Source: Cryobacterium cheniae
GTDB taxonomy: Bacteria; Actinomycetota; Actinomycetes; Actinomycetales; Microbacteriaceae
NCBI RefSeq assembly: GCF_004403395.1
Contig: NZ_SOGN01000035.1
Span: forward strand, 124,001 to 188,000
Length of the DNA: 64,000 nt
Direction of reading: 5' to 3'
Shown: in pieces, positions 58,001 through 64,000 of the stretch
Numbering within the stretch: position 1 is the first letter of the stretch
Layout: each line of letters begins with the position of its first letter
Position numbers and translations under genes: made by a program
Notes under the pieces: generated by a model
The model's input: the letters and a program-made list of their open reading frames with translations, nothing else
Told to the model about the DNA's origin: nothing
The model's database searches: none

Positions 58001-60994
58001 GTCCGGCGCGGCGACCGGGTTGCGGGCGCCGTCGAGGCGCGGGCTGATCCCCACCCGCACCGTGCCGACGGCCCTGGCCCCGAGTGCGTCGACCACCGAG
58101 TAGCTGAACGTGTCCGTGCCGGCCGAGTACTCCCCTGCCCTGTAGTCGAGCGAGTCGACGCCGGTGACCGTGACCGACCCCTTCTCCGGGCTGGTCTCCT
58201 GGCCGACCAGCTGCACGGAGTCGCCGTCGGGGTCGATGCCGGACAGTGGGATCGCGATGCTGACCGTGTCTCCGGCGAGCACGCGGGCCGTCACCGTCTT
58301 CGGCACGGGGGCGCTGTTCGACGTCGGATCGGCTTCCCGCACCGCGATGGTGACCTCCGCGTTCGCGAACTGGCCGTCCGGGGCGTTCACCCGATAGACG
58401 GCGGTGACGTTGCCGGCCGTGTCCGGCGCCAGGAACCGCAGCACCCGGCCGGAGACGAAGAGCAGGCCATTGCCGGCGGGAAGCTCGGTCGCGAGCGCCG
58501 GGGCGAGGGTGAGCGTGTCGCCGTCCGGGTGCTCGTCGTTCGCGAGCACGGGGATGTCGATGGCGTCGCCGACCCGCACGGAGATGGAGTCCGGGACGGC
58601 GATCGGGGCCTGTTTCTGCGCCGGCGGCGGGATCTCGATCACGGTCACCGTGCCCGCGGCGTCGGCGAGACCGTTGCTGACCCGGTAGCCGAACACGGCC
58701 GTGCCGCCCTCAAGGGGTTTGGTCAGGGTCACGCGCAGAATGCGCTGGTCGAGGATCTCGATCCGCAGCCCGCTGTCGACGGGGACATTTTCGGTCCCCG
58801 TCACCAGTAGCACTCCGCCGGCCGGGTCGGAGTCCGTGGCGAGCACGTCCACGAGGGTGGCCTGCTGGCCGCGGATGAACGCCGTGTGCGGCACGGTGAC
58901 GGGGGCGGTGTTGGCGTCGGGCGCGGCCGTGACGTTGACGCGGATGCGTCCGGTGGCGGTGATGTCGCCGTCCGTCACCGCGTACTCGATCTCGTGCACC
59001 CCCACCACGCTGCTCTTCAACCGGAAATTGCCGGCGTCGAAGTCCGGCGTGATGCTCACCTCGGGTTTGGCCGGAACGCTACTCAGCCGCAGTGGAGCCG
59101 ACCCGCCCCGCACATGCTCGAGCGGCGACACGGTCACTTCGCTGCCCGCGGTGGCCAGCACCACGAACGCCTCGGCGACGATCGGCACGGACCCGCTGGG
59201 CCGCACCATCACCGAGAGCGTTCCCGCCCCACTCAAACGGCCGTCGGAAACGGTCAGACCCACCGTTTTCGCGCCGGCGCCCACGCCGGCATCCGTGTAG
59301 ACGACGGATCCGGCCGGCGTGAAGCTGACCTGGTCCGGTGCCGGCGCGGTGGCCGCCGCCAGGTAGAACGGGTCGCCGTCCGGGTCGACCCAGTCGCCGA
59401 GCACCGCGGTGGTCACCCGTCCGTTGGCGCGCACCGTGGTGTTCGTCGTGCGCGCCTGCACGGGCGCGGCGTTCTCCTCGGGGGCGCGCACCGTGACCGT
59501 GACCGTGGCGGAGGAGGTCCCGCCGCGCCCGTCGTCGATGGTGTAGTCGAAGCTCAGTGTTCCGGATGCCTCCGGCGTGAGGGTCAGCTGCACCTGCTGG
59601 GTGTCCGCCACGAGCTCGAGCCGTCCGGCCGAGTCGGGCACGGGGGTGAGCGCGGATATCACCAGCACGTCACCGTTGGGGTCGAAGTCGTTGAGCAGCA
59701 CGGGCAGGGTGACCGTGCGTCCGGGCCGTCCGCCGAAGGCGTCGTCGACGGCGACGGGAGGCACCTGCGCTTTCTCAAACTCCGGGGCGAGGTCGTCCGC
59801 GGCCTGCTCGACCTGCTCCTGATCCGGCTCGGTGTCGATCAGGTCGGCCCAGTTGTCGATCAACTCGTTGCCCCGCTGCACCGCCCAGGCCGCGCCGTTG
59901 CGGGCGTCGTTCAGGACGAGCCCGGATCCGTTCCGCCGGAAGGCGAGCCGGGCGTCTCCCGCGATGCCGGACAGCGTGGCGGTGGCGCCGTCAGCGCCGT
60001 CAGCGTCCGCCGTGCCGGCCGTGCCGCAGTCACGCCAGACGGTGCCGTCCGACCAGGCGGCATGCGCGCAGGACTCATCCTGCACGGGGGCGGCGGGGTC
60101 CCCGCTCCGTCCGGTGACGAGTGGGGTCAGGGGCCCGCCGGCAGCGGGCACCGCGACGAGTCCCTCCCGGTGGGCGACGAAAACGCGGTCGCCCGTCACG
60201 CTCGGCTCCGACAGGACCGGCTCATCCCCCACCCGGATGGTCCCGGACAGGTCTTCCTGCCCCTCCGCCTGGAACAAACGCCGGCTGGACGCGTTGAGCA
60301 GCGCCCACCGACCGTCGACGCTGGTCAGGTGGTAGTTGTCATCCGTTTCGCCGGCCGCGACCATGACCGTGCTGCTGATGGTGTCCGCGGTGAGCAGGTC
60401 GACCCGGGAGAGCTCCCCTGTCGCCGGAGTGAAGGCGTACAGCACCCCCGCCGGATCGAGGCTGACCACGGAGCCGGCGCCGAAGGCCAGCGTCGGCTCC
60501 GTCGTGCTGTCGAACCCGGCGAGCTGGCTCGCGGCCACATTCCAGACGTCCCCGTTCGCGGTGATCACCGCCCGGTCGCCGGCCAGGACGACCGAGGCAG
60601 CCTCCGGCGGCAGGGCCACGCTGTCGGCCACGTCCGCGGTCGCGGGGTCGAGGATGTCGAGGGCATTGTTGCCGCGGTCCAGCACCAGCACGGTTGCACC
60701 CTGTTGCACCACGTCGAGGCTGGTGCTCCCGGCACTGACGACCGTGTTGAGCTCGAAGACGGCCGTGTTGGCCCGCCCGACGACCTGCCGGGCCTCGTTC
60801 GTCACCCAGACGGCCGCATCCCCGAGGTCGAGGCGCTGCGCGGTGTACCCACCCGAAACGATGGCCACGGTGGCGATGACGGCCAGCACCACGGTGCCGC
60901 TCAGTGCGGTGGCGAACAGCGACCGATGGGCGGCGAGCCAGCGACGGATCACCGGGTGCCGCCGACCTGGGCCGGAACGACGCTGTCGACGCAT
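55031..60994 (-). CDS. Giant membrane-anchored envelope protein with cadherin-like and FN3 repeats
   Basis: The 1987-residue protein has a basic cytosolic N-terminus (1-25) and one membrane helix (26-50). A region with repeated VLDRGNNALDILDP-like strands follows (about 55-400, possibly a beta-propeller). About eight to ten Ig/cadherin-like domains (about 410-1480) carry recurring N-D-x-D-P-D-G-D calcium-site-like motifs. About five FN3-like domains occupy the C-terminus (about 1490-1985). It is most likely surface-exposed. It corresponds to fn3 of the PFNA cluster but is much enlarged by the cadherin-like array. I chose ATG 60994 with GGGGAG upstream; it overlaps the kinase 3' end by 46 bases. 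Ligand and role are unknown. Confidence 0.9.
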   Translation of the reverse strand: MRRQRRSGPGRRHPVIRRWLAAHRSLFATALSGTVVLAVIATVAIVSGGYTAQRLDLGDAAVWVTNEARQVVGRANTAVFELNTVVSAGSTSLDVVQQGATVLVLDRGNNALDILDPATADVADSVALPPEAASVVLAGDRAVITANGDVWNVAASQLAGFDSTTEPTLAFGAGSVVSLDPAGVLYAFTPATGELSRVDLLTADTISSTVMVAAGETDDNYHLTSVDGRWALLNASSRRLFQAEGQEDLSGTIRVGDEPVLSEPSVTGDRVFVAHREGLVAVPAAGGPLTPLVTGRSGDPAAPVQDESCAHAAWSDGTVWRDCGTAGTADADGADGATATLSGIAGDARLAFRRNGSGLVLNDARNGAAWAVQRGNELIDNWADLIDTEPDQEQVEQAADDLAPEFEKAQVPPVAVDDAFGGRPGRTVTLPVLLNDFDPNGDVLVISALTPVPDSAGRLELVADTQQVQLTLTPEASGTLSFDYTIDDGRGGTSSATVTVTVRAPEENAAPVQARTTNTTVRANGRVTTAVLGDWVDPDGDPFYLAAATAPAPDQVSFTPAGSVVYTDAGVGAGAKTVGLTVSDGRLSGAGTLSVMVRPSGSVPIVAEAFVVLATAGSEVTVSPLEHVRGGSAPLRLSSVPAKPEVSITPDFDAGNFRLKSSVVGVHEIEYAVTDGDITATGRIRVNVTAAPDANTAPVTVPHTAFIRGQQATLVDVLATDSDPAGGVLLVTGTENVPVDSGLRIEILDQRILRVTLTKPLEGGTAVFGYRVSNGLADAAGTVTVIEIPPPAQKQAPIAVPDSISVRVGDAIDIPVLANDEHPDGDTLTLAPALATELPAGNGLLFVSGRVLRFLAPDTAGNVTAVYRVNAPDGQFANAEVTIAVREADPTSNSAPVPKTVTARVLAGDTVSIAIPLSGIDPDGDSVQLVGQETSPEKGSVTVTGVDSLDYRAGEYSAGTDTFSYSVVDALGARAVGTVRVGISPRLDGARNPVAAPDEVVVRPGSTVAVRVLGNDSDPDGGTLSITGVEASGGADSGSAVIDGDTVAVTAPPTPGRYGFIYEIQNVRGGTSSTFLTVVVREDAPRSRPDARDTHVALSDVLEARTVDVDVLANVFFAEGPVSELALSVPDRFSGVAEVTPARRIRVTVGSTSQIIPFAVAHPEDASIVSYAFIWVPGSEDALPQVRRGAPPLTVQSEAVLAIDINDYVVAVAGKKVRLTDRSLVQATHSDGADLAPSDTGLAFTSADKYFGPASISFEVTDGSGPNDPDGRTATIVLPIEVTPRENQPPGFGGAVLDFEPDQEKVIDLTRLTSYPYPNDQAELAYTVLDPQPTGFSYVLDGQKLTLRATESTPKGARSTITIGVRDGVQEGRAGRIDLRVVASTRPVAIPETDAAVAPRGKMTVVDVLANDGAANPFPSVPLRVLAVRGLDGGAVPAGVSITPSTDRSRLSVRVAADAAPTDLTLQYQVADATNDPARHAWGTVRISVQDKPDPVSSLRVTGFADRSLSVAFNAGPSNNSPITGYQISLLDAGSGAVLSSSLCSATTCAVPTPGNGQSNALRVSVAAQNAIGLSAATVLSTPVWSDSVPPAPTGLVAEPLDGGLRLRWNTVAAVGGGTAIRGYLVTRNGAAQEEVSASGPNCGAGTCTVDVTGLANGVNTPFTVSARNDAYPALAGWNSAAGSATPFGPARAGAITANAADSAGAVTVTWDAFDGRGDLIGGYFVQRLTADQVPTGAQACTVSASGELRAPTGGGIVAEQRTLGGDTTSAVFDNLLADNGRYYFVVWGYNRGGCAPTAVASVLVRPAPGPVTDVQSTMAARGDAWDLRVDEVRPSAGIRDYRLRAVNDGGNALPNTEIVFGGAGWPRELLGLPFGQAVRYQVQACSEWGSCGPWSETFIAPEASVSFTVTGLAYDPATGVISWTNGPENNGLPAAYRCSVPGDPAVAPRDADSPNTCSFGTDAPPPPAGTVLLTVTVNNQTYTYAR

Positions 60995-62433
60995 TTCTCC
61001 CCGCTCGGAGCGCCGCTCCGACCGTCCCGGTTGACCGAAACGGTCGCGCAAATCCTCGCCTGTCCCTGAGGATCGACCCGGAATTCCGTTCCCCGCTGGA
61101 TGCTGCTCTCCCCGTCGCGCAGGGTGACCACGAAGTTGTCGCCGTCCCGGACTCCGGGGTCGGCCCAGCTGAACACGACGGTACCGGAGCGGAGTTCGCC
61201 GCCCACATCGCGCACCAGCGGGATCCCGGTGCCGCTCTGGTTCACCAGCACACTCACCGCAGTGGTCGCGAGCAGGGCGATGAGCACCGCCGCGCCGACG
61301 AGTCCCCACACGGTGAGCGCGCGCCGACGTTTCCGGGGCCGGGTGGTCACGGTGTCCCCCCGGGTGCCGGCGCTCGGCTGCCCGGCGCCCCAGTGCCCGG
61401 TGCCCAGCTGCCCGGTTCCGGCCTGCACCGAGGTCGTCGGGCGCGCCGCACGGCTCGGGGTCGACGCCTTCCGGCGGCGCCTTCCGGCGTAGGCGTCGAC
61501 GGAGTTGATGCCCGTGATCCGGGTCTGGTCCTCCAGGTCGGCGCGGGCCGCCACGGCCCAGCCGTCCTGCTCCACCTCGAGGGGCGTCTGCGCGAGGCCG
61601 AGTTCGGCCTCGACCGACTGGAGCTCGCGAATGAGTTCCAACACGCTCTGCTGCCGCAGCTCCGGCCGCCGAGACATCGTCCGGTTCAGGATGGCGCTCA
61701 GCCGGGCCGGAACATCCGCGCGGTCGATCGTCGGGATGCGGGCCTTGTTGATCCGCGCCATCATCTGGGCCGAACCGTTGTCGGGTCCGGCCACTTCGAA
61801 CGGGGACCTACCGGCCAGGAGCGAGTACAGGGTGGCGCCGAGCGACCATACCTCCGAGGCGACCGACCCGGAGATTTCGCCGAGCAGCACCTCAGGGGCC
61901 GACCAGGGGACGGAGAGCCCGACGGCGTCGCTCCGCTCGGCCTCGCCCAGGGTGGCGGCGATCCCGAAGTCGGACAGCACCGGGTGTCCATACGCGGTGA
62001 CCAGGATGTTGGACGGCTTGAGATCCCGATGGAGCACCCCGGCCCGGTGCGCCGTCTCGACGGCGCTGGCGATCTTCACACCGATTCGGAGGGTTTCCGG
62101 CACCGAGAGCGGTTCGGAACGATAGCGCTGGTTGAGGATCGAGGAGCAGTACTCCATGACCAGATACGGCCGGCCGTCCGCGGAGACGCTCGCCTGAAAG
62201 ACCGTCAGGATCGACGGATGAGAGCTCAGCCGGGCCATCAGGTTGGCCTCGGCCTGGAACAGCTGTCGCACGTGGTCGTTGACGATCTCGGACAGGAGCA
62301 CCTTGACCGCGACCTGGCGCCTGGGCATGTTCTGCTCGTAGAGGAACACATCGGCGAAGCCGCCGGACCCGAGCATTCGAAGATAGGAGAATCCCGGCAG
62401 GTTCGGCGGCGTGGAGGGCAGTCGCCGTGCCAT
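60949..62433 (-). CDS. Transmembrane Ser/Thr protein kinase (PFNA-type, Pkb2-like)
   Basis: This 494-residue kinase has the domain at about residues 12-270: GSGGFADVF, AVKVL lysine, LHRDLKPSNILV, LSDFGIAAT and SAPEVLL. A basic linker, one membrane helix (about 370-392) and an extracytoplasmic domain of about 100 residues follow. That domain is FN3-like (VVFSWADPGVRDGDNFVVTL) with two late Cys. ATG 62433 has GGGAGG 4 bases upstream; an in-frame ATG at 62454 lacks this. It heads the kinase-FN3-MoxR-DUF58-transglutaminase series and is likely to phosphorylate one or more of these partners. A TAAAAT promoter is about 80 bases upstream. Confidence 0.93.
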   Translation of the reverse strand: MARRLPSTPPNLPGFSYLRMLGSGGFADVFLYEQNMPRRQVAVKVLLSEIVNDHVRQLFQAEANLMARLSSHPSILTVFQASVSADGRPYLVMEYCSSILNQRYRSEPLSVPETLRIGVKIASAVETAHRAGVLHRDLKPSNILVTAYGHPVLSDFGIAATLGEAERSDAVGLSVPWSAPEVLLGEISGSVASEVWSLGATLYSLLAGRSPFEVAGPDNGSAQMMARINKARIPTIDRADVPARLSAILNRTMSRRPELRQQSVLELIRELQSVEAELGLAQTPLEVEQDGWAVAARADLEDQTRITGINSVDAYAGRRRRKASTPSRAARPTTSVQAGTGQLGTGHWGAGQPSAGTRGDTVTTRPRKRRRALTVWGLVGAAVLIALLATTAVSVLVNQSGTGIPLVRDVGGELRSGTVVFSWADPGVRDGDNFVVTLRDGESSIQRGTEFRVDPQGQARICATVSVNRDGRSGAPSGEKCVDSVVPAQVGGTR

Positions 62434-62514
62434 GTCGCCTCCCGGTCTCATCATCAGTGCGGGTCGTGCGGGAACAGGCGCGGATCGACCGGGTGATTCG
62501 ACGGGCGCTCCCTA

Positions 62515-62520
62515 ATTTTA
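62515..62520 (-). promoter_or_regulatory. Candidate -10 box of the kinase-led operon
   Basis: TAAAAT on the minus strand, about 80 bases before the kinase ATG, follows the end of the phosphatase gene. It is the same hexamer as the dxr box. It would start a transcript covering kinase to FtsK/EccC-like genes. Confidence 0.4.
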
Positions 62521-62540
62521 GGTGCCCGCCCGCCGTGCGG

Positions 62541-62570
62541 GAGGTGGAAAACTACCCCAGCTCTGGGGGT
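62541..62570 (-). terminator. Hairpin overlapping the phosphatase stop codon
   Basis: On the minus strand CCCCA-GAGC-TGGGG spans the last codons and stop of the PP2C gene and is followed by TAGTTTTCC. The short stem and T-run suggest a weak intrinsic terminator separating the FHA-PP2C transcript from the kinase operon. Confidence 0.4.
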
Positions 62571-63355
62571 ACGTCGTCGACGGCGAGGACGTCGAGCACG
62601 ATCACCGTGACGTTGTCGCGGCCGCCGTTGTCGAGCGCGGCGTCCAGGAGAGCCTGAGCCGCGTCTTCCGCCCGCGGGTTGGAGATCAGGAAATGACGGA
62701 TGCCGTACGCCGTCAGCTCCTTGGTCAGGCCGTCGGAGCAGATCAGGAGCCGCATCCCCGCCTGCAGGGGACGGATGCGATAGTCGGGCACGGGCGGTTC
62801 GTGGAAACCGACGGCGCGGGTGACGATGTTGCCGTGCGGGTGCACATCCGCCTCATCCCGCGTGATCCGGCCCGCGTCCACGAGTTCCTGAACCACGGAG
62901 TGGTCGGTGGTGACCTGCTCCAGCACGCCGGAGGTGAGCTGATACACCCGGGAGTCGCCGATGTTGAACACGACCCACTGCGGCACCCCGGAGACGACGG
63001 CCAGCGCCGCGCCGGTGACGGTCGTTCCGGTGCCCTGGTCGGTCACGCCCTCACCGGAGGCCATGTCGACGACGGACCGGCCGAGCGCCTCATTGATCGC
63101 CTCCGCTTCGAGGTGGTCCGTGCCGGCAAGTTCACCCAGCCGGGTGACGACGGCGGCACTGGCGACGTCGCCGGCGGAGTGCCCGCCCATCCCGTCGGCC
63201 ACTGCGAAGACGGGAATTTCGGAGACGAGGCTGTCTTCGTTGATCTGGCGGCGGTGCCCGGTATCGGTGAGGGCCGCCCAGGCCAGTGTCACGGTCTTTT
63301 GCACCGATGGAAGTACGACGGTGGAACCGGTTGAGCCTTGACCAATCTGGGTCAC
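62552..63355 (-). CDS. PP2C-family Ser/Thr protein phosphatase
   Basis: The 267-residue soluble phosphatase has the metal-binding and catalytic motifs of PP2C/PstP: NEDS, FAVADGMGGHSAGD, NIGDSRVY, VTDQGTGTTV and SDGLTKEL, with the final Asp in GGRDNVTVIV. It removes phosphate from Ser/Thr residues using Mn/Mg and is the expected counterpart of the kinase next to it. The GTG start at 63355 has GGAAGG 7 bases upstream. Unlike PstP it has no membrane helix, so it works in the cytosol. The first 25 residues are a variable extension. Confidence 0.94.
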   Translation of the reverse strand: MTQIGQGSTGSTVVLPSVQKTVTLAWAALTDTGHRRQINEDSLVSEIPVFAVADGMGGHSAGDVASAAVVTRLGELAGTDHLEAEAINEALGRSVVDMASGEGVTDQGTGTTVTGAALAVVSGVPQWVVFNIGDSRVYQLTSGVLEQVTTDHSVVQELVDAGRITRDEADVHPHGNIVTRAVGFHEPPVPDYRIRPLQAGMRLLICSDGLTKELTAYGIRHFLISNPRAEDAAQALLDAALDNGGRDNVTVIVLDVLAVDDVPPELG

Positions 63356-63383
63356 GGTTGTGCCTTCCGAAATTGCCGTGCGA

Positions 63384-64000
63384 TTACTGACCGGGCGACT
63401 GGCCGGTTGCGGGGAGGATCTCGATGATATTACCGTCCCCTAAGTGCACCGTTGTACCGGGCAGCACCGTGAGCGATTGTCCGGGGCGGAGCCGTTGTCT
63501 ACGCCCGCGCGGTGGCACCACCACCGTTCCGTTCGTGGAACCGAGGTCGGTAACGACGACGGAGCCGCCTTCCTGCCGTATTTCCGCATGGGTGCCGGAG
63601 ACGGCGGAGGTCGGCGAGGCAACCTCGATCAACCGAACCGGCGCGGAGGAACCGATGCGCGGCGGGCGCGGGCGGCGCCCGAGGCGGCACGGAAGATCCA
63701 GGGGAAACTCCTCCCCGTTCGGCAGCCGGAAAGAGAACGGGCGCTCGGCGGGCCGGGCCGGGCCGCCCGAATGGACGGGAGCCCACGGCCCGACGTCCGC
63801 ATGGCCGCCCGGAATCAGGGCGTCCACCTCGACCGGGCGGGCGAGAACGGTATCGGCGTCGGCCGGGCGGTCCGGGTCGCCGGCGCGCACGATCGTGGCG
63901 TCATCGGCGGGCACGTCGTCGGTCAGCGCAGGGGCCGGCACCGCAGTTCCGTCCTGCCCGTGATCTGCCAGTGACCAGAACAGGGTCGTCGCGGACACGG
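63384..64000 (-). CDS. FHA domain protein, probably 5' truncated by window edge
   Basis: At least 204 residues are visible. A possible GTG start lies at 63998, but the frame is open to the window edge, so the gene may extend further. The N-terminal part is Asp/Pro/Ala-rich and probably disordered. The C-terminal FHA domain (about residues 85-195) has LGRRPRPPRI, SAVSGTHAEIR and DLGSTNGTVV, the conserved phosphothreonine-binding residues. It precedes the PP2C and kinase genes and is a second phosphothreonine reader of the system. Confidence 0.85.
   Translation of the reverse strand, partial: VSATTLFWSLADHGQDGTAVPAPALTDDVPADDATIVRAGDPDRPADADTVLARPVEVDALIPGGHADVGPWAPVHSGGPARPAERPFSFRLPNGEEFPLDLPCRLGRRPRPPRIGSSAPVRLIEVASPTSAVSGTHAEIRQEGGSVVVTDLGSTNGTVVVPPRGRRQRLRPGQSLTVLPGTTVHLGDGNIIEILPATGQSPGQ

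Noticed and set aside
58886-61069. 727-codon open frame opposite the giant envelope protein gene
   Set aside because: A shadow frame with Arg/Gly/His-rich composition and no domain; the minus-strand protein explains the region.
46439-64000. Complete type VII secretion system
   Set aside because: No EccB, EccD, EccE, mycosin or WXG100 frame was found in the window; only the EccC-like ATPase and FHA proteins are present.

Overview
This 64 kb window comes from the chromosome of a high-GC actinobacterium. The family complement, the leaderless-promoter style and the dense GGATGCC/GGCATCC motif suggest Micrococcales, most likely Microbacteriaceae (Leifsonia/Cryobacterium-like); I cannot name a genus. 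I see no rRNA or tRNA gene, CRISPR array, transposase, integrase or prophage. Once start codons are corrected no gene-free stretch exceeds 300 bases; the longest are 19988-20247 and 45059-45303. Both window edges cut genes.

Layout. 1-6600: a metalloprotease fragment, then a deoxyribose catabolic operon (SorC-type regulator, deoC, aldehyde dehydrogenase, cysteine-free ALDH-like partner), and a ROK kinase. 6645-20000: a housekeeping block (ribF, two membrane proteins, truB, panE, a uridine-kinase-like protein with a degenerate P-loop, mutY, rbfA, infB, ylxR, nusA, a DUF1206 protein, proS). 20248-27525: a five-gene surface-glycan cluster: a GlxA-like copper radical oxidase with duplicated N-terminal domains, a secreted small protein, a processive GT2 synthase, a GT39 transferase and a GT2-GtrA fusion. 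27544-36337: the isoprenoid/site-2-protease genes ispG, rseP and dxr on the minus strand, interrupted by plus-strand thiolase, Ser/Thr kinase, lipoprotein and epimerase genes; then plsC. 36415-46419: nitrogen and polyamine metabolism (two gabT paralogs, an OsmC protein, asparaginase, a potABCD-type importer, alanine dehydrogenase).

46439-64000, all minus strand: FHA protein, PP2C phosphatase, Ser/Thr kinase, a 1987-residue envelope protein with cadherin-like and FN3 repeats, MoxR ATPase, DUF58 protein, membrane transglutaminase-like protein, zinc-ribbon FHA protein and an FtsK/EccC-type ATPase. The core kinase-FN3-AAA-DUF58-transglutaminase order matches the PFNA cluster known from bifidobacteria. 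Here it carries a phosphatase, two FHA readers and an EccC-like motor, and the transglutaminase has lost its catalytic Cys and His.

The two candidates for a less-described system are this expanded PFNA-like operon and the GlxA-centred glycan cluster. At the regulatory level, ten genes have a TANNNT -10 box ending exactly 6 nt before the start codon, which predicts leaderless mRNAs. One pair (the kinase-like gene and mutY) has divergent -10 boxes overlapping by 2 bp.
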